64,000 nucleotides of DNA. Origin: Terriglobales bacterium. GTDB lineage: Bacteria; Acidobacteriota; Terriglobia; Terriglobales; Acidobacteriaceae. The notes below the pieces were generated by a model that searched no databases, had not been told where the DNA came from, and saw nothing but the letters and a program-made list of their open reading frames with translations. Below, piece after piece: positions 25,703 through 33,722 of the stretch. The stretch lies in the NCBI GenBank assembly GCA_035567895.1, contig DATMPC010000082.1:16863-80862 (forward strand), given 5' to 3'. The translations under genes were made by a program, and so were the position numbers. Position 1 is the stretch's first letter, and every line of letters starts with the position of its first letter.

Positions 25703-25949
25703 AGGCGTTTCAGGAAAAAGCGTTTCAAGAGAGGCGTTTCAGGGAGATGCGTTTCAAATGAAGCTTAATTTTCTAAGTTGTTGTTCCCAACCTTACTTGT
25801 GGATTAAGGTGCAAGCCCCCTGTTTCCCGGATTTTGCTTTGTGTTAAGTGACTGTTCGTAAATTTCAAGAAAGAGGTGACGAGATACGCCTCATTCGAAA
25901 CGCTTTCCCTTGAAACGCCTTTCTTGAAACGATTCTCCTGAAACGCTTT
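25703..25949. repeat. Large palindrome with 4 + 4 GCGTTTCA motifs
   Basis: Four direct copies of GCGTTTCA start at 25705, 25720, 25734 and 25749. Four inverted copies (TGAAACGC with one or two mismatches) start at 25896, 25911, 25925 and 25939. Spacing is 14-15 bp in both halves, and the spacers also match when one half is inverted, so the arms (about 60 bp each) can form a long imperfect hairpin around a 130-bp centre. The right arm ends 5 bases from the dnaE2 stop codon. Confidence 0.85.
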
Positions 25950-25954
25950 ACGTC

Positions 25955-28900
25955 CTAGTGAAAGTCATGGGACCGAGTCACGGCGTCAGTGATCTCTAGC
26001 CGGCTCACTCGCAAGGCCTTTACAGAAATCACGTTCTCCACGTTCTGCAGAATCCCCTCAATTAAAAGAAAACGCTCGTGGATGACTAGTAAGCGGTTCT
26101 GATCGTACAGATCGGGCATGATGATCGCATTGGAGATTCCGGTTTCGTCCTCAAGACTAAGAAAGATAAAGCCATTAGCGGTTCCGGGACGTTGCCTTGC
26201 AATCACACAGCCTGCGATACGAGTGAATTGCCCGTGTTTTAAGTGGCACAGGTCGATAGCCCGAACCACCCGCATGCGATTCATCTCTTCGCGGCGATAA
26301 AGCATGGGATGCGGCCCAACCGTCAGGCCAGTTCCGTGGTAATCGGCGATGAGGCGCTCTTCGGATGTCATTTGCGCTAGAGGTGATGGGGGATCAGGCT
26401 CCACGATATCCGCGATTAAAGGTCCTTCCACCCATGCTGCTTTCTCCACTTGCCACAATACGTCGCGGCGGTGGAATTTCGCGTTAGGCAGGGCTTGACG
26501 TGCCGAAAAATACTTTTGATTCTCGGTTCGCGTCAGGGCATCGACTTTCAGTCGTGCCGAAAGTGGTTGCGATATTTCTCCCTCCTTAGCGTGCTCAGGT
26601 TTTGTGGAAAGAACGCCTTCATTAAAAGTACTTACCTCAGCGGCTAAAGCCGAATTAATTTCCGAATTCTTATCGGCACGTCTGAAGCCGGTGCCCTTCC
26701 CCAAATCTGCAGCAGCATGTTGACTCGGCGAAAAAGGTCCCCCGAGTCCGTTCAAAGCTCCAATCTGTGCGAGCGTGTTTAATTCATTCCGACGCAACTC
26801 CGGAACACGACGCGCTAAATCGTCCACCGAAGAAAATATTTTGCGATTGCGTTCATTCACCAAAGCCAGCGCCGCTTCTTCACGCAGGCCGCGAACATAG
26901 CGCAATCCCATACGCAATGAAATGCCGCAGCTGGGCCGGTTATGCGGAGCGTCGCCGCCGCACTCGCATTCGAGGGTGCAGGGCCAATATGAACGCGTCA
27001 CATCCACAGGCCGAATCCTCAATCCATGCCGCTGCGCGTCTTTCACGATCGTCGCTGGATGATAAAAACCCATCGGTTGATTGTTTAGAAGGGCTGCTGT
27101 GAACGCCGCCAGATAGTGACACTTGAGATATGCGCTGGCATACGCCAGCAGCGCGAAGCTGGCGGCGTGCGATTCGGGGAATCCGTACAATGCGAACGAG
27201 ACGATGGACTGAACGATTTCGTCCTGAGCTTGCTGACCGATACCGTTCTCGGTCATGCCGCTACGCAGCCGCGTTTCAATAACTGCCATTTTGGCCTGGG
27301 AGCGTTTATTACCCATCGCGCGACGTAGCTCCTCGGCTTCGCCTCCGCTAAAGTTGGCAACCACCATCGCCATGCGCAGAAGCTGCTCCTGAAAGAGTGG
27401 AACGCCAAGGGTGCGTTTTAATACCGGCTCGAGTTTTGGATGAGCATAGCTGACAGGCTCAAGGCCTTGCCGGCGTTTCAAATAGGGATTCATCATCTTG
27501 CCCACAATCGGACCGGGCCGAATGATCGCCACTTGAATCACGATGTCGTAGAAGCATTTCGGACGATTGCGTGGAAGCGCCGACATCTGCGCTCGGCTCT
27601 CTACCTGAAAGAGTCCAACAGTGTCGGCTTGCTGCAGTCCCTCATAGACCTGCGGATCATTTTGCGGGAGCTGGGCCAATTCCACGCGATCACCGTAATG
27701 CTGCGGGATCAGTTCGATGCAATCTTCGAGCACCGCCATCATTCCTAATCCCAGCAGATCGATCTTCACCAGATTGAGATCAGCGCAATCTTCCTTATCC
27801 CACTGCACAACTACTCGCCCGGGCATGCTGGCCGCCTCAAGCGGCACTACAGAGCTAAGCTGTCCCTGGCAGACGACCATGCCGCCAGAATGTTGGCCAA
27901 GATGACGCGGCAGATCTTGCACACGCAGAGCAAGGTCGAGGAATTTCGAGATGCGTGGATGGCAAAGATCAAATCCTGCGTGGCGGAATTGCTGCTCCAT
28001 CGTGTCTGTCGGTCCTTTCCACTCCCATGAACCAACCAGCGCGGACAATCGATCCAGAGTCTCGACATCGAAGCCGAGCGATTTGCCTACCTCGCGGGCT
28101 GCCGAGCGTCCGCGATAGGTAATGACATTTGCTGTCATGGCGGCTCCGTGTGCGCCGTACTGCGCGTAAACATGCTGAATTACGCGCTCGCGCTGGTCAC
28201 CGCTGGGCAAGTCGAGATCGATGTCCGGCAACTCGCCTCGTTCTGCGGAAAGGAAGCGCTCAAAGAGCAACTCCATGCCCACTGGATCGATGGCTGTAAT
28301 TCCCAGCGCATAACAAACGGCGCTGTTGGCAGCCGATCCACGCCCTTGCACCAGAATGCGTTGTTCGCGGCAGAAGCGAACGATGTCCCATACGATGAGG
28401 AAATAGCCTTCAAGTTTGAGACGCTCGATGAGCGCCAGTTCGCGTTCGATTTGCTGCTGGGCGCGTTCACGCAAATCAGGCGACTTCTGCCTGTAGCGCT
28501 CATGCATGCCTTCTCTGGTGCGTTCGTGAAGAAACGAAATCGTCGTCTCCCCCGCAGGCACCGGATACCGTGGAAATTCGTATCCAAGATCCTTCAGCGT
28601 GAACTTCAGTCGGCTGGAAAGCATCGTGGTATTTGAAATTGCTTCCGGCAGATCGGCAAAGAGCTGTTCCATTTCGGCAGGTGTACGAATGAATCGTTCG
28701 GAGTTGATCGAGAGCAGGCGCCCTGCATTCTCCAGTTGCCGGTGATGACGAATGCAGGTGAAGACATCAAGAATCTCGCGCTCCGCAGCCGTTGCATATG
28801 ACACACCGTTTGTCGCAAGAATGGGAAGACTTAGTTTGCGCGCAATGGCGACCGCAGCCTGGTTGCGAGCTTCTTCGCGTCGATCGAAATGTCTTTGCAA

Positions 28901-29398
28901 CTCCACGTATACATTCTGCGGACCGAAGATGCGCATCATGCGCTCCACTGCGCGCACTCCTTCCTCGTATCCACCGCGCATGAGAGCCTCGGCGAGCGGG
29001 CCGTCTTCGCCGCCGGTAAGACAGACCAGTCCACTAGCATGCTCTTCCAGTTCCTCTATCCGAGCTGCGCTTTCTTCTTTCTTTGCGCGCAATTTCGTGC
29101 GGGTAATGAGCCGGCAAAGATTCTGATATCCCTGACGCGATTCGACGAGCAAGGGATAACGTGCGGGTCCAGCTTCGCCGAAGAGAGTGTCATCGACTGT
29201 GACTTCCGCACCGATATGAGCGAGAATGTTGAACTTCTGAGCTGCCAAATGAAATCGCGGTGCTCCGTATACGCCATTGCGATCGAGCAGCGCCATCGCC
29301 GGCATGCCGTAGTCTGCACAGACAGCAATCAGGGCTTCGGGCAGGGAAGCGCCTTCGAGAAAGCTGAAAGCAGATCGGGAATGGAGTTCTATGTACAT
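25955..29398 (-). CDS. dnaE2: Error-prone DNA polymerase III alpha subunit DnaE2 (ImuC)
   Basis: A 1147-residue C-family polymerase, starting at ATG 29398 because homologues begin with YxELHxxSxFSFLxGAS; an upstream extension encodes palindrome-derived residues. It has a PHP domain (YIELHSRSAFSFLEGAS), a palm with the catalytic acidic cluster near GELPDIDLDLPSG, a fingers/thumb region (FPESHAASFALLAYASAYLK) and a C-terminal OB fold (VIARQRPGTANGFIFLSLED). DnaE2 performs lesion bypass with ImuB and is part of SOS mutagenesis. About 60 extra residues (near 890-955) lie between ALNGLGGPFSP and HRRDVLWQVE; they are encoded by a palindromic repeat. It is the last gene of imuA-imuB-dnaE2. Confidence 0.93.
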   Translation of the reverse strand: MYIELHSRSAFSFLEGASLPEALIAVCADYGMPAMALLDRNGVYGAPRFHLAAQKFNILAHIGAEVTVDDTLFGEAGPARYPLLVESRQGYQNLCRLITRTKLRAKKEESAARIEELEEHASGLVCLTGGEDGPLAEALMRGGYEEGVRAVERMMRIFGPQNVYVELQRHFDRREEARNQAAVAIARKLSLPILATNGVSYATAAEREILDVFTCIRHHRQLENAGRLLSINSERFIRTPAEMEQLFADLPEAISNTTMLSSRLKFTLKDLGYEFPRYPVPAGETTISFLHERTREGMHERYRQKSPDLRERAQQQIERELALIERLKLEGYFLIVWDIVRFCREQRILVQGRGSAANSAVCYALGITAIDPVGMELLFERFLSAERGELPDIDLDLPSGDQRERVIQHVYAQYGAHGAAMTANVITYRGRSAAREVGKSLGFDVETLDRLSALVGSWEWKGPTDTMEQQFRHAGFDLCHPRISKFLDLALRVQDLPRHLGQHSGGMVVCQGQLSSVVPLEAASMPGRVVVQWDKEDCADLNLVKIDLLGLGMMAVLEDCIELIPQHYGDRVELAQLPQNDPQVYEGLQQADTVGLFQVESRAQMSALPRNRPKCFYDIVIQVAIIRPGPIVGKMMNPYLKRRQGLEPVSYAHPKLEPVLKRTLGVPLFQEQLLRMAMVVANFSGGEAEELRRAMGNKRSQAKMAVIETRLRSGMTENGIGQQAQDEIVQSIVSFALYGFPESHAASFALLAYASAYLKCHYLAAFTAALLNNQPMGFYHPATIVKDAQRHGLRIRPVDVTRSYWPCTLECECGGDAPHNRPSCGISLRMGLRYVRGLREEAALALVNERNRKIFSSVDDLARRVPELRRNELNTLAQIGALNGLGGPFSPSQHAAADLGKGTGFRRADKNSEINSALAAEVSTFNEGVLSTKPEHAKEGEISQPLSARLKVDALTRTENQKYFSARQALPNAKFHRRDVLWQVEKAAWVEGPLIADIVEPDPPSPLAQMTSEERLIADYHGTGLTVGPHPMLYRREEMNRMRVVRAIDLCHLKHGQFTRIAGCVIARQRPGTANGFIFLSLEDETGISNAIIMPDLYDQNRLLVIHERFLLIEGILQNVENVISVKALRVSRLEITDAVTRSHDFH
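26536..26697. repeat. In-frame palindromic repeat inside dnaE2
   Basis: The arm at 26672-26696 (GGCACGTCTGAAGCCGGTGC core) pairs imperfectly with 26536-26560, and CCTCAGCGGCTAAAGCCG (26635-26652) is the inner box. Both boxes match the element at 31166-31321 at almost every base (24 of 26 in the outer box). The dnaE2 reading frame passes through the element without interruption. Confidence 0.8.
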
Positions 29399-29410
29399 CT
29401 TTTTTAGCCG

Positions 29411-29581
29411 GATTTCACCACGAAGATACGGAGTCACGGAGAAAGGCCCGAGAGAAACCACAAAGGACACGAAGGGTCACAAAGGATTCGGGCTTGATTC
29501 CCTTCGTGCTCCTTCGTGTCCTCTGTGGTTAGCTTTGGTTTTCTCCGTGACTCCGTGACTCCGTGTCTCCGTGGTGAAATC
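29411..29581. repeat. Palindromic CACGGAG/CACGAAG element between imuB and dnaE2
   Basis: The left arm starts GATTTCACCACGAAGATACG and the right arm ends with its inverse (CTCCGTGGTGAAATC). Inner arms AACCACAAAGGACACGAAGG and CCTTCGTGTCCTCTGTGGTT also pair. The element fills nearly the whole 193-bp gap between imuB and dnaE2. A related element with CACGAAGGTCACGAAGG lies at 49924-50013. Confidence 0.85.
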
Positions 29582-29591
29582 GCCTTCATGA

Positions 29592-31148
29592 TTAATCAAA
29601 TGCCCCTTCGAGATACCACTTCGCTGAATTTAGATCGCGGTACATACGCACCAGCATTGGCGAAGATTGCTCTGCTCGGAGTTCGATATCCCATTCGTCG
29701 CGGGTCCATGCTTGAGTGGTCCACCAGCCGCCGTTATTGCGCCATGGCCCTGCCGCGGCGGTTACGCGGTGTGTCTGTCCGCGAAAAAAGACACGCGCAG
29801 GCATTTCATTTTGCATTTGAACTTTAATCGCAAGCGGTGGACGAAAGATGCGTAGCGCCGTCCGCTGCGTGCGCGGCCTGTCATGACTCTTCGAGGCTTT
29901 TGTATATGGACGGAATGCACACATGCGAAAGCCACTGGGAGCGTGAGTGTCGAGCAATTCGGCAGAGCCTACGCGATCGTCGCCGGCGATGCCGCGAATG
30001 CGAGCAAGCGTGAGCTCGAGCCTTTCCGGCGCTGGCCCGCGGGGAAGAAATAATCCTGATTGTGCGAAGCGAGGAGGAGCGGCCTCCGCAGCCAGAAAAA
30101 TCTTCTTTACCGGGCCGCCTGGGGGATGCGCGGCAAGGTCGAGTTGCAGTAGTTTCAGGAATGTCCGGCTGTCCTGCATTGGAACAGGGAACTGGAAGCT
30201 GCGCTGATAGGTGCTCTTACTCTGCTCCTGTTCCTCAATGGATTGATCTTCATGCCCGGTCAGCTCCAGCGTAATCCGCAACTCGTTGGCAGCAAGTGAT
30301 CGCGCCGCGAGGCGCGCACAGATTTGCTCGAGCAGGCGATTCAAAATAAACGCCAGTGGCTCGAGCAGCTCAACTGCATCTTCGAGCTCGATCGATTCTT
30401 CGAATTTGGTGATCGATTCGGCCGGGACAAGAGTGCGCTCGGTTCGTCCTTGCGCGAGCTTTTGCAGATGCAACCCTTCCTGCCCAAGCCGCTGGCTCAG
30501 CGCGATCTCCGGGAGTGCGGCGAGTGCAGCAAAATCACGGATACCCCATCGCTCAAACGTTTCGAGCATCTCCGCAGGAGGTTGGAGTAGCTGAATTGGC
30601 AAAGAACCGAGTCGCTTGGCTTCCGTGCCGGGAACAATGATGGTCATTCCAGAGAAGCCGCGCGCAGCATACATGGCCGAATCAGGATTGCCGGCAATCG
30701 CAACACTGGCTGCAAGTCCCATTGTGGAAACATGTGAACGGATTCGGCGAGCAATGATGGAGGGAGATCCGAAAAGGCGTTCCAGGCCAGTGATATCCAG
30801 AATCACGGTGTCACTGGATTTGGTCTTGTCATCAGGATTTGCGGTACGTCGGGAGCTGTCTTCGACGCGCGGAGAGAAAGCATAAGTGCAATCGAGCAGC
30901 GCACTATATGCAGCTTCCTCCTGGGCAATCGATCGCCGGCAGAGATGAATATTTGGGCACGCTTCCGATTGCACCTTCGTCATGCCGATATCGACGCCTA
31001 GCTCCCGCGCCTGCTGATTGGCAGCAATGATCGTGAGCAGCGGTGGAGTGCCATCGAGCACGGCTACCGGTCGCTCACGCAGCTCAGACGCAGTGCGTGC
31101 AATGGCTTGTACAGGGAACTCGGGAACGTAAATGCAGGCAAAAAGCAT
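29592..31148 (-). CDS. imuB: ImuB, Y-family polymerase-like mutasome protein
   Basis: A 518-residue Y-family homologue. The fold is recognisable (FACIYVPEFPVQAIAR at the N-terminus, ILDITGLERLFGS in the palm, VAIAGNPDSAMYAARG, LGSLPIQLL in the thumb), but the N-terminal Asp and the DE pair that bind metal in active Y-family polymerases are absent. That loss is the hallmark of ImuB, which is an adaptor binding the beta clamp, ImuA and DnaE2. The C-terminal part has the little-finger region (EESIELEDAVELLEPL) and an ImuB-specific tail. It lies between imuA and dnaE2 on the same strand, and palindromic repeats fill both junctions. Confidence 0.9.
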   Translation of the reverse strand: MLFACIYVPEFPVQAIARTASELRERPVAVLDGTPPLLTIIAANQQARELGVDIGMTKVQSEACPNIHLCRRSIAQEEAAYSALLDCTYAFSPRVEDSSRRTANPDDKTKSSDTVILDITGLERLFGSPSIIARRIRSHVSTMGLAASVAIAGNPDSAMYAARGFSGMTIIVPGTEAKRLGSLPIQLLQPPAEMLETFERWGIRDFAALAALPEIALSQRLGQEGLHLQKLAQGRTERTLVPAESITKFEESIELEDAVELLEPLAFILNRLLEQICARLAARSLAANELRITLELTGHEDQSIEEQEQSKSTYQRSFQFPVPMQDSRTFLKLLQLDLAAHPPGGPVKKIFLAAEAAPPRFAQSGLFLPRGPAPERLELTLARIRGIAGDDRVGSAELLDTHAPSGFRMCAFRPYTKASKSHDRPRTQRTALRIFRPPLAIKVQMQNEMPARVFFRGQTHRVTAAAGPWRNNGGWWTTQAWTRDEWDIELRAEQSSPMLVRMYRDLNSAKWYLEGAFD

Positions 31149-31165
31149 GATGATTCAGGGAAGGA

Positions 31166-31321
31166 CATCGGCTTCAGCCGTGCCGATACTAGCAATTAAG
31201 ACTTCCGGCTTTAGCCACTGAGGTTCACGTGACACGAATGTCAATTTGGCACTTCTGCACTCCTCAGTGGCTAAAGCCGGACGAATTTAAAGTCCTTTCA
31301 CCGGCACGGCTGAAGCCGATG
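31166..31321. repeat. Nested perfect palindrome at the imuA-imuB junction
   Basis: Outer arms of 19 bp (CATCGGCTTCAGCCGTGCC at 31166-31184; inverse at 31303-31321) and inner arms of 19 bp (CCGGCTTTAGCCACTGAGG at 31205-31223; inverse at 31262-31280) are both perfect. The right half encodes the last ~20 residues and stop of imuA. The same boxes occur inside dnaE2. Confidence 0.92.
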
Positions 31322-32304
31322 CCCTTCTCTAATGCCTTCGGTGCCGCACTGTCCGGAACAACAAACTCGGAACGCACTGGCACTTTCTTCGAGCTACTGA
31401 TGTCTCGTGATCGTGCTACTTGAAAGTGTGCGTGCGTAGTATTCAGTAGACGTGCTCGCGGAGTAATCCAACGCTGGGGCATTTCAAATGACGATGCCAT
31501 TGGTTTGTCGAACGGTATGGCTACTCCCTGAGCAGTCACGCGAAAAGCCACCTCATGGTTGACAGAAGCACCGCCGAAATGTGCGCCTACGATGGGTTCT
31601 TCTACTTCAGCAGTTTCACTCCAGGCAGCTTGTCGCGCGGCAAAATCCAGGACCAGAGAAGCACAGCTCTTAGCACTGGGTTGTTGTTCAACGATGACGA
31701 ATGCGGTTGATGTGTTTTCGACTGCGCGGCGAAAACGAAACCAGGTTGTGAGCGGAATTCGCCGGGCTGCTTGAATGGAGATGTCGGCAAGATCGAGAAT
31801 CACGAGTCCAAAGCCGCCAGCCTGCAAAAGTAAATCGGTAATTTTCAAAGCTTGTTCAATGTGGGAATACTCTTTGGACGAATCGAGCGATGTAACTCCT
31901 ACCGAATTGAATATTTGCTTGACCGATTTGTTCTTGTGCGTGCCGCCATGTCTCTTTGGCGAATGCGAACCGCACCTGATCCACAGCAACCTTGCCAGAT
32001 CTACGCCGGCACCGGTTGCCGACTGTGGATCGAAAGCATCGCTTGCATCCACAAGCGCGCAGATTTCGTCGCGGCGTATGGACTCTGCAATAAGGGCCAT
32101 CAAAACGCTGCTTCGCCCGGAGGATGTGGGTCCGCAGATCTCAGTTACGCAGCCCAGGGGCACGCCTGCAGTAAGAGAATCAATCGCCGTGATAGTGGTT
32201 GGGATCATTTCCGGCAGCGATCTCTGAGGTGGAGTTAGTGCTCGAGGAATGCGATGTTCCAGGATTGTTTCCAGGTGTGTACGCAGTGCGGAGGTGCTAT
32301 TCAT
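31264..32304 (-). CDS. imuA: ImuA, RecA-like mutasome protein
   Basis: A 346-residue RecA/SulA-like protein. The Walker A motif is GPTSSGRSS and Walker B is in the LVILDLADIS strand. ImuA works with ImuB and DnaE2 in damage-induced mutagenesis. The C-terminal tail (KGIGFSRAGERTLNSSGFSH) is encoded by a palindromic repeat and is not conserved in the family, so the ancestral protein probably ended earlier. It is the first gene of the operon. In the upstream gap I see GCGAA-N6-GCGAA (about 32336-32352) but no classical LexA box; SOS control is expected for this family but not shown here. Confidence 0.85.
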   Translation of the reverse strand: MNSTSALRTHLETILEHRIPRALTPPQRSLPEMIPTTITAIDSLTAGVPLGCVTEICGPTSSGRSSVLMALIAESIRRDEICALVDASDAFDPQSATGAGVDLARLLWIRCGSHSPKRHGGTHKNKSVKQIFNSVGVTSLDSSKEYSHIEQALKITDLLLQAGGFGLVILDLADISIQAARRIPLTTWFRFRRAVENTSTAFVIVEQQPSAKSCASLVLDFAARQAAWSETAEVEEPIVGAHFGGASVNHEVAFRVTAQGVAIPFDKPMASSFEMPQRWITPRARLLNTTHAHFQVARSRDISSSKKVPVRSEFVVPDSAAPKALEKGIGFSRAGERTLNSSGFSH

Positions 32305-32548
32305 CGTGGTTTCCCAAGCAAAGAGGTTTAGCGTACTTTCGCTTTATATTCGCCTAATGAGTTAGGATTTTCCTCCGCGATGAAATGGTTGTCAAGAGGC
32401 GGGAATTGCGATCTATCGGCTGAGGAGCTGGCCGCTCGCAAATCTGCTAAATGTTTGGAATCAATTACTTAGCCGTGTAATGTTGCGCCGAATTCTTCGC
32501 AGCAAAACTTAACCGAAATTTTGTTGACTGTCTGAAACAGCGGCAGTA

Positions 32549-32980
32549 ATGTTCGAGCAGCTACCCTTGAACATGTCAATGAAACGGATTCTCGCCTATG
32601 GCGAGGACGCCCATGTTATCTCTACGCGTGCCATGATTTTGCAGCGTTCGGGATACGACGTTGCTCACACCACTCGCGCTGACGAGTTGGTTTCGCTGCT
32701 GCGCGGAATATTTTTTGACATGCTTCTGATCGGAGATTCGTTACGCACACCCCAAAACGTGCGTCTGGTGCAGCGTTTGAGAGAACAATTTCCTACGCTC
32801 ACCATCGTTATGGTTCAGGATGAGCAAGACGAACGTGATCCCTGGTCTACAGCTTTTGTGAGTAGTGGTCCTGAGCAGCTTGTGAACGCAGTCCGCTTGG
32901 TTCTCAAAGACAACCGCAAGCCCGTGAAGAGCAGTGCGGCCGAGATCAAGCTAAAGGCGATGCGCAGCACAGCTGGCTAA
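32549..32980 (+). CDS. Degenerate receiver-domain protein
   Basis: A 143-residue protein (ATG at 32549; MSMKR at 32573 is an equally possible start). The fold follows a CheY-like receiver: an acidic pair Glu19/Asp20 (AYGEDAHV) and a phosphoacceptor-like Asp63 (LLIGDSLRTP). The conserved Ser/Thr is replaced by Gln (VMVQDEQ) and the conserved Lys is missing (AFVSSGPEQL), so phosphorylation-driven switching is doubtful. No output domain. It is transcribed away from imuA and shares the 244-base divergent region. Function unknown; it may be a pseudo-receiver. Confidence 0.65.
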   Translation: MFEQLPLNMSMKRILAYGEDAHVISTRAMILQRSGYDVAHTTRADELVSLLRGIFFDMLLIGDSLRTPQNVRLVQRLREQFPTLTIVMVQDEQDERDPWSTAFVSSGPEQLVNAVRLVLKDNRKPVKSSAAEIKLKAMRSTAG

Positions 32981-33000
32981 TAGTCCGCGTGCCTGAAAGC

Positions 33001-33543
33001 TTAGAGCGACAGTTCCAGAGTCATCTTCCTATAAGCCAACATGACGTCCGCTTTAGTGACCATGCCCAGCAGGCGTTTTTCATTGCGCCGCGAAACAACG
33101 GGAAAATTGGCGAGATGAAACTCACGCATGCGCTCCACCACTTCATGCATCGTTTGATCAGGAAATGCGCATTTCAGATCGCGTGAATAAACGGCATCTA
33201 CCTGAACTTGTCCTCGCTCGCTCCTGTCGATCTTCACGATGTCGGACATGCTGATCATGCCGGCAAGCTCGCCGTCTTCGTCGAGCACCGGCATGGCGAA
33301 CACCTCTCGCGCGAACATGATCTCCTGCACAGATTCGAGCGTGTCATGAGGGGAGGCTGCCGGAATTTCGTTCATCACCTGCGAGACGCGCACACCAGAG
33401 AGAAGATGCAGAGGGGAACGCTGGTTTTGTTGCTGTTTGCGAAATTGAAGGATCAAAAGCCCGATTTGAAGAAGCAGGATCAGGCTGCTTAGCGCGAGAA
33501 ACAGTAGTGAGTAAGTGTTTGTTTGCAAGGTCCAGACTCCCAC
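33001..33543 (-). CDS. Membrane-anchored CBS-domain pair protein
   Basis: A 180-residue protein with an N-terminal membrane helix (YSLLFLALSSLILLLQIGLLI), a short linker, and two CBS domains (SQVMNEIPAASPHDTL and CAFPDQTMHEVVERM begin the two halves). CBS pairs bind adenosine nucleotides and regulate attached or partner proteins. The reading frame opens with GTG (GTGGGAGTC). It stands alone between a degenerate receiver gene on the other strand and a LytTR regulator gene on the same strand, separated from the latter by a terminator-like hairpin. Partner unknown. Confidence 0.8.
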   Translation of the reverse strand: MGVWTLQTNTYSLLFLALSSLILLLQIGLLILQFRKQQQNQRSPLHLLSGVRVSQVMNEIPAASPHDTLESVQEIMFAREVFAMPVLDEDGELAGMISMSDIVKIDRSERGQVQVDAVYSRDLKCAFPDQTMHEVVERMREFHLANFPVVSRRNEKRLLGMVTKADVMLAYRKMTLELSL

Positions 33544-33668
33544 TGGGATTCCGATTGGGGGCTCAGGTCCCGCTTTTGCAGTGGTTATACCTCATTTGGA
33601 AAATAGTGGGAATCAAAAATATTTATGCAGGTTATAGAACAGCGTAAAGATGGCCTGAAAAAGCGAAA

Positions 33669-33694
33669 TCCCTGATTGCTTTAACAATCAGGGA
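33669..33694. terminator. 10-bp hairpin after the LytTR gene
   Basis: TCCCTGATTG at 33669-33678 and CAATCAGGGA at 33685-33694 form a perfect 10-bp stem with loop CTTTAA, 28 bases after the LytTR stop codon. The T tract on the minus strand is weak, so efficiency is uncertain. Confidence 0.7.
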
Positions 33695-33722
33695 TCCCAA
33701 TCAAGGGCAAGACGTCAACAGC

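Noticed and set aside
32305..32548. LexA box before imuA
   Set aside because: Only GCGAA-N6-GCGAA was seen; it does not match the known Gram-positive, proteobacterial or alphaproteobacterial LexA patterns closely enough to call.
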